Positions 48,463-62,200 of a stretch of 64,000 nt of DNA are shown one piece after another. Under the pieces are notes generated by a model that was not told where the DNA came from, searched no databases, and saw nothing but the letters and a program-made list of their open reading frames with translations. Within the stretch, counting starts at the first letter, position 1; every line of letters begins with the position of its first letter. The DNA comes from Sipunculus nudus (Eukaryota; Annelida; Sipuncula; Golfingiida; Sipunculidae), in contig CM049307.1 of the NCBI GenBank assembly GCA_026874595.1, forward strand, positions 58,784,870 through 58,848,869, in the 5' to 3' direction. Made by a program: the position numbers and the translations under genes.

Positions 48463-48529
<67 letters not shown>
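48463..48529. repeat. (TA)n microsatellite
   Basis: Uninterrupted here, interrupted in unit 1. Confidence 0.95.
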
Positions 48530-48531
<2 letters not shown>

Positions 48532-48948
48532 TTGGACCCAGTCTACCTGAAGGTCAGGAGTTGCTACTGGAAGAAGGCCTACTGAAGATTGCGTTGTGCG
48601 CCTGTCTTTACGAATGGCTCAGTGCAGCGGTGCCATAATAGACCGGGGTACCAGTCTACTTTTTACGCAGCTCTTTAGGCGTATCCTGGGAGTGGCTCGG
48701 GAATCCATTTATGAACGACCTTGAGAATCCACCGTCATAAATAATTGGCCATTAGGGAAAAAAGTATGGTTCACAGGCACTTTTTTTTAGAAATCAGTGC
48801 GGGAGATATTTTTTTTTTAACCTTTTTTTGTTTGTTTCGAGATAAATGTCATATGATCAGGAAAAAGCATGCAAATAACAGAAATTTGTTTGCTTATCAT
48901 TTAAAAGCACTATATAACATTGGAAATATATCAAAATGATTTATTTTA

Positions 48949-50228
48949 GGAAGTGGCTAAACAGCCGGCAGGATGCAGCAGTTTAGTCCATAGCCTGCCA
49001 TAGGCTAAACAGCCGGCAGGAGAAATTGATCTTGCCAGCAGTCAAGCCCACTGGCTAAACTGCCGGCAAATTAATGTAAGCTCTATTTCAGTGTTATACT
49101 CTGTACTTTCCATTATTATTTGGACAATGAGCTGACAATATAGTGCTGACTTACCAAATTAACTATTTTGCTGGTCTATATATAATAAGTATGTTGATTA
49201 CTGATGAGTAGGTTCTAAAAGTGCACATTTTTTATATTTACAGGTAAGTTTTATATTGATATTCTTTAAAAAATTGTAATATTTACAGGATAGTTTATAG
49301 ATTTTGTGATTAAAATATACCAGAACTGTGAATGTGTGTGCAGAGACTGTTTACAGTTTATACACTAGTGTGCTTATGAGCAAACAAATAATTAGTGTGT
49401 GAAAACAAACAACTCATGATATGTCAAATAAATGGCCAAAGGATCAGCTTATTACTTGATCAAAGGTATAATCAAACAATCTTACACAACACCAAATTAA
49501 AGCTGCTGAGCCTAGCTATTGTGTTGTGAGATGATGCAGGAAATATCCATACCAAATGTTATTTCTTACAAAAACACTCTCAAAATATCTAATTTGGTAG
49601 TTCAGCACTATATTGTCAGCTCATTGTCAAAATAATAATGGAAAGTACGAAGTATCACACTGAAATGGAGTATACAATGTTATATTCATTTGCCATCAGT
49701 TCAGCCAGTGGGCTAGCCCAAACATTCAGACTCCATTCAGGAATGAAGTCAGAACACCTGTTGGTGAGAGTTTCCCCTCTTATTGGACCACAACCCCAAA
49801 AGGGTATCACAAATTAACAGGGGGATCTATGCAAATTACCTAAAACACCCAAATATGGTGGTTCCCTCATAAATCCCCCATGGATAGACCCTTCTTAGCC
49901 TTCCCAGCATGCCTTGCCAGGCTGTAAACAAATGCCGATGGAGGTAATCATTGTCTGGATTTCTTGAGAGTAAGTGCCAATAATTTAATACATACTGAAC
50001 ATTTAAGTAATAATTTATTTCTCAACTGAGTCAACACAGCTGTATTATGCGTAATATGCAGAGGTTCTTGCATTTCCTCCCGCTGAACGCCGAATATCAT
50101 AGTCCGAACCGATTTGGTCAAATCTGACCAAGCTTTAGAGGATAAACACTCAAACCTTAGGAGCTGTAACGCAAACAAGAAAGAACAAATAGAATTAAAA
50201 TAGCCCTGCCGGCTGTTTAGCCACTTCC
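48949..50228. mobile_element. 1.28-kb MULE-like element (unit 2)
   Basis: Same 20-plus-bp inverted ends and the same flanking TTTATTTTA target duplication as unit 1, confirming one insertion before duplication. Confidence 0.85.
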
Positions 50229-50237
50229 TTTATTTTA

Positions 50238-51756
50238 TCTTATTAAGGGATAAAAATCAAATTAAAAATTTTGATGCGGAGGGTTGAAATTCAGGCGGGC
50301 GGTGAACCTACCTTAGAACCATACCTTTTTATTTTTTGGGCTTTACACTTCATTTTTGTTGCCGCTTCATTGATGGAGCGTTAACGCCGAATGAGCAAAA
50401 TTCGACCTATTCTTTAATAAGAGTAATACACATTGAATACAACAAGATACCGTATTGTACTCTTAATAGTAACGAAGAGAATAAAGCGTATCTGTGAACG
50501 CACACTGATGTAAAACCATTCTTTTCGAGGACTAAAAATACCCAAATATTTTAACCCATCACTTGAATGCCTCCATCTGCAGGGTAAATGTGGCAGTTAA
50601 AGTGAACATGTAGGAACCGTATTGAATTATTATAAACCTACCACTGCAGTCAGTAACCGATATCAATGTCTCACTTTGTTCATCACGTCCTTATCCGGTG
50701 AGTACAGATCCAACCAAATTATGGAACATTTGCTTTATTTGATCTGACTCACAATATATATGGCGTCGTCAGCAGAACATTGTCGTTTGAAAGGATATAC
50801 GCTAACTAACATTGTCATTTGGAAGAGGGGCGGGGACCAATAGTCTGCAAGATCAGGTTAGGGTGTCGGGTGTTGTATAGGCGATGTTTTAATTTTCCCC
50901 GGCGTTAAATTTACTGATCACTCGACTAGCACAAGCATCTGACCCCCCCCCCCCCGGAACCTCACGTCTGATTGGTACATAATGGTGGAAATATTAATCT
51001 GACATGAATCTGTCGTTTCCTCGCTTAATGGATGCACAGCAGTTCGAAAACGAGCATGCTGGCCTGGCCACTTGCAAACAAGTACCGGCCAACCTGACAT
51101 CCTGGTTTAACGCTAAGTACAGGCTAGGTGCTTGTTCATAAAGCTTTTTGAACATAAATGAAGCACAATTCTATTCGAATAGGGATTCGATGGCCTGTGA
51201 ATTAACATACAATTTGATATGATCTCTTAGTCATTTCGATTTATAGTATCAGTTAGATCTATATTGTTTTTCATTTCTTTTGGAAGGATGGCGTATCGAA
51301 AAAACAACAAAGTAAAACACAAAAATCAACAACAAAGAACACCAAAAGCCCATATCATCCAACAAAGGCCGCTCGAAGTAAAATGGGATCACCTCAAAAA
51401 GTAACGCCATGAGAGGAATAGATCATACGCGCTGATGACATCCGCGACATTGCTCCCTCTTCTAGCCAAATTGTTGACAATGCCACAGAGCAAATGTTGC
51501 TCCAATCCAAATTATGGGAACTGTCCAAAGAACGCTACAAGTGTCTCAAACACAACACATATGAGAAGAAAATGTTTCTGGATCGACAGAAAAGAAAGTA
51601 AAACGTGTTTTGAACTTCTCGTAGTATATGAACGACAAGAAAATTGAGCGCAATACCATCTGAAAACAGGACATGCCAATGGAATGCAATTAAAAATTAC
51701 AATACTATACCATAAGAGGGGCGGTTCTTATTTATATATATATATATATATATATA

Positions 51757-51805
<49 letters not shown>

Positions 51806-53441
51806 CGTATAAAAGAAATTCTGTCCACCTTTGTTAGCAATGTTCTCTGAAACCGCGATGCGTATGACACTGTGCCGTCCTCATTTTAAAGGTTATTGTT
51901 CCCGCAGTGACCTCGCCGCTATGAGGATATATAGTTTGCGATGTACACATCATACCTAGGGAATTTCACGTGTTTTATGAATTGCGTGGAGGTTACCACC
52001 GAAAAAAAACCAAACTGCCATCGGCACAGACCAGAATGCATGTTGGGCATCTCAAGGATTAACGATTTTTGTTTATATGAATAACCCCTGCTGTCAGTGA
52101 CGGATTTATGCATGTTTGGCCTGACATTTGACCCAATTAAGGTAAAAAACACGTGACTCTCGCTTAAGGAAAAGGAGGGGTTCAACCCTAGAGGATTAAT
52201 GACAAAACCTAAAATAAGATCCACAGGTCCAGAAAATGAAAGGAGAAGGGGTGGGGGTGTCGGGTTGATTGCCAAAGGCCTCAAACGATTACAAAAAGGC
52301 GGCCGAAAATGGGGTACGCCCCCCCCCCCCCCCTGGACTCCCCTTGAGGTATGCTTCTACCACTAACGAGGTATACATATTTCCGTTTTTTTCTTCAGGA
52401 ACAGCTTCCTTGTCTTAAAATGTACATTTTAATCATCTTTCATGTCTTCCTCACATCAACCTATTCTTTATACGTCTAACAATATCCACCATGAAAAGAT
52501 CATCGAAAATTGGAATGTCCCGCTTATATTCCGGTTAGCAATGTATATCATCACTGACCATGTTTTCAAGGTATACATACAAATTTATGAATTTCTTGCC
52601 ACGAGCTCAGCGTCACCAGATATATATGTAAAATGATCTGTACATATCTTATTAAGACAGTATTCCACTAAAAAGCTGTATTTTCTTTTAACATTTAGAA
52701 TAAAAAATGACCCATCATTCCTTATCTCAGTTAAAGGGGACCAATCACCTATCTGTCCTTTATAAACGTAAGGTAATCCTTATGTGCTTTTATAAACAAT
52801 AGGCCAGAAAACGTGGATATCACCGCACATAGGCTGCTTGTTTTGTTTATATCAGCGTGGTCATAATATGTGGGGGCCCGCTAATATATAAACAAAGTTA
52901 GTTCAACAAGGGCATCTGGCAGCAAGTCAGATAAGCCATAGCTTTGCAAATGGCGTTTTGCAACAAGTGACCTTTCAGCCCCCACATATATACAACCTAT
53001 CACTTACGTTACATGTTTTTCCCGTTTGTCAACATCGCTGTGTTTATAAATATGTTGTTGATAAACAAGTTCATACGTCCTTCACAAAGGCGTTATAAGA
53101 ACTTTATCACAACCAAAATTACCCTTAGATCATTAATATATACAAAGAGGACGCTAAAAACACATAAATTCTTTTGAAAAAGGTAGGTGAATGGGCACCT
53201 TTAATATATCTTCCCAATCTCGGTAAAAAAGACCGGTATACCTGGTTTATCAGTTAATATATGTATATATATATAGTCCATGAACATAAAAAGAAGAGAG
53301 ACATCAAGCCAACATTTCAAACAATCATATTATTTGGATAACATATGCAGATTGTTGCTAAATTTTAAGCTACCCCTGTAGCCTTCGTCAAAGCGAATGA
53401 CTATATATCTGTCAACAAAGCTGACAGTGAGACCCTTCGCT

Positions 53442-53444
<3 letters not shown>
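50238..53444. other. Spacer of unit 2
   Basis: Counterpart of the 25.9-29.1 kb spacer, including the basic peptide relic (near 51289-51647) and poly-C runs. No gene recognised. Confidence 0.35.
51731..51805. repeat. (TA)n microsatellite
   Basis: TA run with one TC interruption. Confidence 0.95.
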
Positions 53445-53498
<54 letters not shown>

Positions 53499-53500
53499 TA
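53445..53500. repeat. (TA)n microsatellite abutting a TLR relic
   Basis: Shorter than the matching unit 1 tract. Confidence 0.95.
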
Positions 53501-53505
53501 TAATA

Positions 53506-53665
53506 GACGTTTTTGAGAGCAGCAAGAAAGTCGTCCTCGATATTTCTGGTAAATGTATTGGAAAACATTGAACTTCGTCCGTTTCAAGAACCGAATCCGA
53601 CTAAAATCATATGTCAATTATTTTTTCACATAGAGGCCCACTCCGGAAGATTCATGGGATCAGAC
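53506..53665 (+). pseudogene. TLR TIR-domain relic (unit 2)
   Basis: Duplicate of the unit 1 relic with the same 10-base loss and stop, plus a two-base difference in the T run after the QNPTK-like block. Degradation therefore preceded the segmental duplication. Confidence 0.75.
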
Positions 53666-53995
53666 CTAGCGAGACCACAGTGCTCCGTTGTCCTTGAGTG
53701 AGCTGTGTTGTTTCAGACGTCGGGCTACAGGAACTATATTATGGCCGGACCTGACGTCTTAGGTTTTTTTTCATGAAACGTGTGCCGGGTTTTTATGCTT
53801 TGATGTTAGAGGGAGACAGAGCGGGGTCAGTTTACCAGCCCAGCAGTGTATCATAAAAGCGCTTTCTAAATTTAAACAAAAATGTAAATCCATACTAAAA
53901 TATAAATCGTTCCCTTGAAAAGAATATGTAGATTTTACCTCAGCTGACTGAAAGGTACATGCCTCTATTTTGTCAAGCTTACTGAAATAAACACC

Positions 53996-54170
53996 TGTAC
54001 CAGACAGCTGAGCGGTAAAACGCTTGGCTCTCTCCGCTGGTGACCCGGGTTCGATCCCTGGCGTGGCTATGAGATCGGGTTGTAGTTGCCCGTACAAGGT
54101 ATGACTCAGTCAGGCATGTCTTGATTGACACGTGTTGTGGCTCCGCTATGCACGCGGCCTCACGTGCTGT
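53996..54170 (+). repeat. tRNA-derived SINE (unit 2)
   Basis: A-box CAGCTGAGCGGT and B-box GGTTCGATCCC. Counterpart of the unit 1 element. Confidence 0.7.
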
Positions 54171-55639
54171 GTTTATGTTTACAACTGTGATCGCGCCCGG
54201 TCCACTGTTTTTAACACTCGTTTACAGGAGTAGGCAAACGGTTTCAAGGCAATATTTTGCCAAGTACGGATTTGATTGAAAGGGAAGAAGCTATTTTTCG
54301 TGTTAGCTCCTCATTATGTTATAGGTGATTTGGCCCCTTTGATATGCTTTCCTATTTCTATTTTTAACGAGCTCCATGCTTTCTTCAATATTTTAGATTG
54401 GTTACCTTGCGGATAAAGGATTTTGGAATGAGGACTCTCAAATATGGAGAAGACTGTTTGAAAAGCTGGGATTTGATAGTGCCATATATAAACCATTATA
54501 ATGCAACTCGTTTCCACAAATCTGTTCAAAACGTTTTAGGTCGAAACGGAGTACAAACCACCTGTACGCGTCCCCTTCAAAAAGGTATGGTAAAGTGACC
54601 AAACTTTGTTGTTCATGTGCATCATTTCCAGCATTAAAGCACATTTTGTATTTTTTTTTCTGCGAGCTGGCAAATGTTCAACTATCTTGTCCTACCGGTA
54701 AATAAAGCAAACTCATCCGCTCCTGGCTCTAGTCGTATATCTTTCTTCATTTCAGGGTCGGTAGAACAATTTAATTTTATCGTGCCCGTACCATTAAAAC
54801 TGTGCATGGGGACGCAAGAAATCGCACCAGCGTTCGGGGGCTATTCCTAGCGACACCTTGTGTTTGCGTCAGAGAACACTAATGTTTCAGGTAGACCATC
54901 ATCAATCACACACAAGTAGACACATAGCTGCCATGCATCTAAACATCACTTACGATTGCAAATTGTTTCATATCAAAACCTAGATGGCGTTTGTACTAAA
55001 TTCTTCACGTTACACCTTTTGGTGGTGGAGGTTATGTGCATTTATTGTGGATACATGTACGGATGCCTGTTCTTAACAGATAAAAATTTCTTCTATCACA
55101 TATATTTTAATCTTTAAAAAAGATGGCCCGTTTCCCGGAAAGATAAGGATTTATTCAAAAATAAAATACTTATAATTATTACATATTAAGTATACACTAA
55201 AACAGTCAAATCAATATTTAAAAAAAAAATCAACGCCAATTACTTGAGAATTTCATATTTATAATATATATAAATTAAACCTATGTTGTATATATTTTTT
55301 ATTACATTAAAATATACTCTACACATACAACAGTAATTTCTCAATTTGATTAAACTTTATAAATCAACTAATATATGGGTCTATCAGATTATCCTGATTT
55401 CGCGCATATCTAATGAAATGATCCACTTTCTTTATTATACGGTCCTTGCTTGGTGCTGTAATAAAATTTCTGATAAAATGTCTATGAAAGGCCTCATAAT
55501 GAGTTTTGGTGTCTTTTTAACAGCTGTACCATCTCATACACATTTTATTCACATTAACTTCAAACAAGGTTACACGAGCATGAAAAATTGGCCTCTCAAA
55601 TTCATTTTTAATGTCATTTTTTTTAATTTACGAGAGTTT
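54171..55639. other. Spacer without recognisable gene
   Basis: Counterpart of the 29.8-31.3 kb spacer. No supportable gene. Confidence 0.35.
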
Positions 55640-55760
55640 AGTTAAAGCAAGCTTCACCGTTTACTGAGTGCATGCAGGTGCATCGAGGGGCCTGAAACTT
55701 ACAAATATAACCATGTTAGTTTCATTGTCACAGCTGGTTTTGATAAGGCCATCAAGTGCA
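55640..55760 (+). repeat. Probable relic of TLR 5'-flank sequence (unit 2)
   Basis: Identical in the compared block to the unit 1 relic. Confidence 0.4.
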
Positions 55761-56484
55761 TACACAGCAATGTTAATTTCAGTTTCGATGCCCTCTTTCG
55801 TTTCATGATGAGCCACATTTCCTGACCACTCCATAAGCTCCACAACAGCATATGCATTATCAATATGTCATTACAGTTTAAAATGCTAGAAGAATTTGTG
55901 TTCCGTTGAATTTATGGGCTCAGGCTGTCCTCTCTGAATACATATGTTATTTTTATTGTTCAACAATTTAAATGGACTTACACGTAGTCGGATAAAGTGT
56001 AACATATTGGTATGCTATAGTCATTCCCACAGTGGACGCCAATTGTAATATTATATATATTTTTTCTTAAATAGACAGATCAGCTGCAAAATGTAAGCTG
56101 TAATGGAGGAATGAGGCTTAGGCCTTTTTAACTAGAATGAAATCAAAACCATACCTTGCAAAATGTTTGAATGATCAAATGAAATTTGAGAAAGTAGTTT
56201 ATTATTTTACCATCTATGAAGGTCGAGCTCATTGGTCATAGGCTTGCCAAATAACTCCATTCAAAAGCTGTTGATTTTTTAGTGTCAGCAACATTCAAAA
56301 AATACAACTATCATATTGAGACTGGAAGCCAATGAGAGCCGCCATGTTGCTTAGCCACAAGAGTTAGAAGATACTTGAAGGTTGTAAAATATTTTTTTTG
56401 GTTATCTTATATTTAATATAAAACATTTATTTTACATGGAATGTGTAAATAGTTATAAACTAATCAAGGCACTGTCATTTCTCA

Positions 56485-56655
56485 GCTGATAGCGTTCGGT
56501 AGTCTGTTGGGGTGGAGGAAACCGGAGAACCCATAGAAAAACACCGGCCTTGGACGGGCAACAGCAACCCACTTTCATAGCCACGACGGGTTTCGAACCC
56601 GGCTCACCAGCGCAGAGAGCCGACTGTTTTACCCCTCGATTGTCCAGGCCCTACT
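56485..56655 (-). repeat. tRNA-derived SINE with GGTGGAGGAAACCGGAGAA core (unit 2)
   Basis: Counterpart of the unit 1 element, with scattered substitutions. Confidence 0.6.
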
Positions 56656-56849
56656 CTTTCATCAGCTTTAGTGTGAAACTGTGTGATCATACCATAATCG
56701 TCATATTCCGTGGGTACCACAAGTGGAATAGATTTTAGCATATCATAAGTGAAAGTCCCGATATTCTGGACAAATAAAGTCTTGACAAATTGGGGTTGGA
56801 TTATTCCAATATTTATGAGTGCATACAGATGTGTAACGTGTAAGCACAT

Positions 56850-57060
56850 ACAACTCACTTACCAAGTGCGGAACGTACGATGAATGCAACCGCTCACGGG
56901 CCACGTACTTACACCTTGCGCAACCGTGCGTTGACGTACTCCCTCCCTACATTTGCAACTCCCTCCCCACGTTTTCGGAAAAACGTGGCGGCCGTTGCCT
57001 CCCCAAAAAACCTACGGACTAAAAACACGCGACCGTATCCCGGTTGTGACCGAGGCTTTA
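56850..57060. mobile_element. Right-half fragment of the CGTAC-rich MITE (unit 2)
   Basis: Same truncated element as in unit 1. Confidence 0.7.
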
Positions 57061-57499
57061 CACACATTAAAATTTTCCGATACAAGTCCCGTATCCAGAA
57101 ACCCCCTCCATATAAAGATTATTGTATGGAACTCGCCTTTGGAGTACTTGCGTTTCGATATCATAAAATTCACTTCTTTAACAAATAATATATGCTTAGC
57201 TGAAAACCGTTTTGCATTTAAATATTACATAACCTTCTGGGGGAACTTAGGTACCGAGGAACTAAGGTACGTCCCCGCTTTCGTCACGCTTGATACTTTT
57301 CGCTATACCAGCCCCTTCCTTTAAAATAATAATTGTGGCGTGATGTTCGGATAAACCAAGAGGTTTTTAACCAGAACTGCTTAGAATGTCTTTCACTTGT
57401 AATGACTGTTTATGCTTATTCATTTAACTCAGCTGACTGTAAGTCATCTGAGCTACAGCGATCACCTTTTGTCCGTCGTCCGTCCGGTGTACCGACTGT

Positions 57500-59090
57500 C
57501 CGTCCGTAACGGGGCACAAATGATACTCATTAGATATAGGTACATCTATCTGTACACCTAAGGAGGGCCTAGGCAAATCTCCTTGGAAACCTGAAATTAG
57601 GTCATGGTGACCTATATGTTGTAACCTACGGACCGAAAACATGAATTTGAGCACCCACACAGTCAGACGGGGCTCAAATTGAATACATTAGGCCTAGAAT
57701 TCTCTAACATTTGGGGAGGTCCTAGGGAAATGTCCTTGGAAACTTGAAATTAGGTCACCGTGACCTATATTTTGCAACCCATAGGAAAAGATGTCATATG
57801 AGCTCCTAGCCAGTCAGACGGGACTCCAATTGTATCCATTAGGCCTAGAACTTCTGACATAAAATGAAGGGAGGTCCTAGGCAAATGTCCTTGGAAATTA
57901 AAATAAGGTCATGATGACCTATATTCTGTGACCTAGGGCCGAACAATGGTTTTGGGCACCCAGAAACTTAGACGGGGCACAAATTGAATCCCTTAAACCT
58001 AGCATCCTCTAACGTAACAATCAGGGATTTCCTGGGCAAATTTCCATGGAAACTTTAAATTAGGTCACTGTGATCTATATTTTGCGACCTTTGGACCGAA
58101 AACATGATTTTGAGCACCCTGACAGTCAGATGTGGCACAAACTATATCCATCATAGCTAGAATCTTCTGACGTAATATTCTGTAACAGCCCGGGCGAATC
58201 TCCTTGGAAACCTGAATTTAGGTCACCCTGACCTATATTCTATTCTATATAGGAAAAGGTGTCATATGAGCAGCCCCACAGTCAGAAGGGGCAAAATTGT
58301 ATTCATTTGGCCTAAAGTCTTTTTAAATTAACATCCAGGGTGGTCGTGGGCAATGTCTTTTGGAAACAAGAAATTAGGTCACTGTGACCTATATTCTGCA
58401 ACATATGTCATATGACACATTGTATGCATAAGGTCTAGAATTTTCTAAAGCAATCTCTAGGGAGGTTATAGGCCATTCTCTTTGAGAACCATAATTTAGG
58501 TTATGGTGCACAGGCTATATTCTGTGCGCCATGAGCCAAAAATATGAATTTGAGCATCCAGACAGACAAGCTACAAAGTGAATTTATTTTCCTTGGAACC
58601 GTCAATTGTAAAGTCTAGGGAGGTCGTTGGTAAGAGAGGTCGTTTTTCCTAAGTCTCCTTTGAATCCTGAAATAAGGTAACTTAATTCTTATAATACATC
58701 TCAAAAACAGTCAGACAGGGCACAAATTGTATCCTTAAGCCCTAAAATCTTCAAGCACAACATTCAAGTAGATCTTGGCAAATCCCACTGGAAACCTGCA
58801 CGTGACAGGCCAAAAAGATTATTTGAGCAACCTTAATGTTAGATGGGTATATATTGTATGCAATAGGCCTAGGTCCTGGGCAAATCTCCTTTAAAATTCA
58901 AAATTAGGTCATGGTGACCTATATTCTAAAAGCTTCTGGTCAGAAGCATGATTATGAGCAGTCGGACTGGGCACATATTGTATCCATTAGCCCTAGACCC
59001 TTCTTACATTACATTCAGGGAGGCCCTTGGCAAATCTCTTTGAAACTTGATAATAGGTCATAGTTATATCAGCCATAGGCTTTTCTCACA
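57500..59090. repeat. Tandem array of about ten diverged 155-bp repeats
   Basis: Recurring ordered words: CATTAGGCCTAGAA, GGGAGGTCCTAGGCAAAT, CCTTGGAAACCTGAAATTAG, AGGTCAnnnTGACCTATATT, CCGAAAACATGA, TTTGAGCACCCA and CAGTCAGACGGGGCAC. Spacing of the central palindrome is 153-158 bases for the first six copies, then irregular. The array lies between the end of duplication unit 2 and the promoter region of TLR copy C and is absent upstream of copies A and B. Confidence 0.85.
57599..58920. promoter_or_regulatory. Cluster of AGGTCAnnnTGACCT palindromes (ERE-like, IR3)
   Basis: Perfect matches start at 57599, 57752, 57906, 58220, 58376 and 58906. The site at 58062 has one mismatch (TGATCT). Spacer triplets vary (TGG, CCG, TGA, CCC, CTG, TGG) while the two half-sites do not. 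This is the consensus estrogen response element bound by steroid-type nuclear receptors. Regulatory function here is inference, since the motif may simply be part of the satellite. Confidence 0.5.
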
Positions 59091-59099
59091 GACAAAATA

Positions 59100-59287
59100 T
59101 AACATTAGTAAAAGAAATGAGCACCCAGTCAAATTCAGCTGAGCGTCATGGTCCATGTCCTGTAGTTCATTTAATCCCTTGCTGCAAAATGAGACAATAT
59201 AATTATCAAATTATACATTCTTATCACATAAATAAGCGCAAGCTAATATAATACCCACATTTCAGAAGAAGGCAGCCAGGTTTCATG
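59100..59287 (+). promoter_or_regulatory. Proximal flank and first untranslated exon of TLR copy C
   Basis: TTTAATCCCTTGCTGCAAAATGAGACAATA-like sequence parallels copies A and B. The exon ends AAGGCAGCCAGGTTTCATG followed by GTGAGT. The shared TATAAATA word is not clear here. Confidence 0.45.
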
Positions 59288-62200
59288 GTGAGTAACATAC
59301 ATTGATAATAGATTTATACATGTTCTCATTCTCTTTCATCCACACCTTCTCTTTGTATAAGGGGTACGGAGTGGGTCTGTGAAGTGTTTACCATTTATGG
59401 AAATAGAGAAAATTGTTGATGGATACCATTTCTGATGGTGGAGAAGACCATTTTCTAGGGAGGCAATGGTATATATCGCCTAGGTCAATTAGTCCTGAAC
59501 AGGGGCGTAAATACAAGGGGGATGGGGGTTTTTTATCCCCTCTTCTCACAGTTTAGCAAGGGGGGTGGTTAATATAATCACCTGCGCCCCTTGATATGCA
59601 GAGAATAATATTTATATATTGGGAATCAAATATATCAATACTTTTAATAACAGACCTTGGTTCCGTTTCTGAGTTTACTAATAAAATATTATATAGCTAA
59701 CCCTGGTTCAGAAACATAATATCTTATTAAAAAAACCTTAATTGGCATATATCCAAACGTGTCACACTGACAATAAAAGGCATATATATACACCCCCCCC
59801 CCCCCCACAGTCACACTTGCTCAAAGTATGTTCATGTGCCCAATTACGTGAGGGACAGGGGCGACATGCCCCCCACCCAACCCCCTCCCCACTTTTTCAA
59901 CCAAGGAGGTATACCATATTATATCCCTCATACACAAACACATATGGAGAAAAAAATCATTTTGCTAAAAATGATACGATCTCATTTAAATCCGAAGAAA
60001 GGTGCGAGTTATAAACTATATTTTGCCTTCGGCTTGCAAATTTCTTCATATATCAATGATATGCAGATTTTTGGATATGACTAAAATTCCAAAATTACTG
60101 ATGTGTGATGATTTACAAATTTCTACGACACTGTTGTACCCAGTCATTATTCTAATTTTTATTAACAAATGTAAGTTTTAAGGAATTAAGAATTTATTGT
60201 TATTGTAAAATAATTATTGAGGGATACACCAGGGGCAAATATTAATTAATATTAATTGTTGGTTTCTAAAGCGACGATTCTTCATATCATTATCTGCCCT
60301 AATTAGTTGAAAAATACTTAGAATTTTTAGTTAAAATATTAGCAAAGTTTCCTCATCACACGAAGGGGGTACCACTATCACACACACCCCTTAGAGCGGA
60401 TGTACATCTTCGACACTAAAGCTTCCCTTGTAATACTGCCCCCCCCCCCCGAATTTAATTCTTACACCACCACTTACAACAACACAACCTTATTTTTCGT
60501 GCGTGTGTGTTGAAAGTGGAGTTGGCAGAGAATCGGGGCGGGGTATGGGAAGGAGAACGAAATTTTACGAATTGTAAAATGAAATTGCGCCCTTTGTGTG
60601 TTGGGGACGGCTGGCTGTGCTTCCTCAGTATCTTTCTCATTTTCTCTATCTTCAGGCTAATAGCATCTCATTTCTTCTCCGCTATCCAAGCTCACTACAG
60701 ACTGCGGTTGTCAGCAATGAATAATCCCCTTGTGATGCACAACAATGTTAACGAGCGACATATTTCGCTTGCAAACTCCACTGAGTCGATGTCGCGTTCG
60801 ACAAGCTAGTCGGGATCCTGCACCAGACAACCACAAAGCAGGTCTTTTTGGTGCTCTCATCACGCAGTATTCATTCATGGTGATCCATTTCACTCACCGA
60901 TGTATTTTGTCGACGTGCCCCCCCCCCCCCCCCCCCCCCACTTTTCAAATAAGGGGGACTTACCATGTTATCAAACGCTTTCTAACTCTGACTGCATAGG
61001 AGAATGTATCATAGCGATTATATGATTAAAGCCCATGCATGTCGCTGAGGTACACGAAATGACGAAGGTTACTATCAAATGGGCGTTACACTTTCACTTG
61101 TACATTCAACTGTAAGTTTCCTATGTTATTTGTTCAACCGTAGCCTAATGTTAGGATTATTAGCCATGTATTAGCAGTGATACCGTTGCAAAAAAAAAAA
61201 TAATGGCCATCGTAATGCAGCTTCCGTATGATTGTGGTTAGGACTCGAAGTTTGTCCTAACAGTGCAATATAAAACCCTTGACAGACGTGTATTAAAATA
61301 GCGTAAACGTAAGTTCTTCATTATGTTTAGTAACCACGTGTTCATAAATTTTATAGATGGCATTTTAAGGGATCCCTGATTATCTTTAGGCAACGGTGTT
61401 CATTTTCTGCTCATAACTATGCTTAGAGAAGACATCAGATCAGTAATGTACGGATAGGTATTCGAAAATGTTTACAAAGTAAATCGTGTTGCTCCTACTA
61501 TTTGTCCGTTTGCGTTAGGTGCGAATTGGCTATAAATATATATTTATCTAAAAAATGTTTTCATTTCAGATCATTCACATACTGGAAAGTTACGGCGTTA
61601 CGTTCATAATGAGTAGGGAAAATCAGACAAACGTGCCAAGGAATGAAAACCTTCAAGATTCAGATCCGATTAGCTTAAACGTTACCGTGAATCGTGAAAT
61701 CATGGTTATAGTTAAGCAAATTTATAGCAGAGAATGGTTGTTTTCTATACATGCCAGGGATATCTGAGCCCGATCCACCATTATCTGTTTATAGGCCTTT
61801 TTAATGATAGTCAGTGTGCGAAACTGTCACCGCCATGCGGCGCCAAATACACAAAGGTCCGTTGCGAGTCCCAGGTGCCGGGATGTTAAATTCCGAATGT
61901 CCTTGTTGACTATCGCTCACTTGCTCACGACTTTCTGACGATTCTTAAAAAAACATGCCCAAAACGCTTTGCTATATGCCGGTTCCTCTCACCTGTGAAG
62001 AGAATATGATTCACCCGAATGTTTTTTTTTTTCTTTCTTTCTTTATATATTTTTTTATATATTTGTACGTTTGTTGGTTTGCTTGATTGCCCATTAGCAG
62101 GTTACACAAAAACTGCTGAAAGGATATTTGTTGATGGAAAGGGTATGGGACTGGAAAGAGCTCATTAAATTTTTGGTGCTGATCTATATAAGCGGTGGAT

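Larger units (their letters stand above)
47011..48658. mobile_element. Long TAGACTGGTACC-family element (unit 2)
   Basis: Same structure as in unit 1, with a cleaner left end (TAGACTGGTACCCCGCTCTTTAATGGC) that improves the match to the right end. Confidence 0.7.
33480..57490 (+). repeat. Segmental duplication, unit 2 (contains TLR copy B)
   Basis: Second copy of the block, in direct tandem with the first and separated from it by only about 370 bases of unmatched sequence. It lacks the 2.6-kb insertion of unit 1. It carries two segments that unit 1 lacks: about 1 kb in the TLR intron and about 1.2 kb in the spacer. (TA)n tracts at matching positions differ in length, as expected for microsatellites drifting after duplication. 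Confidence 0.9.

Noticed and set aside
57500-59090. Repeat array considered as a CRISPR-like locus
   Set aside because: Repeats are about 155 bases, diverged, without uniform short repeats and unique spacers, and the context is an animal genome.
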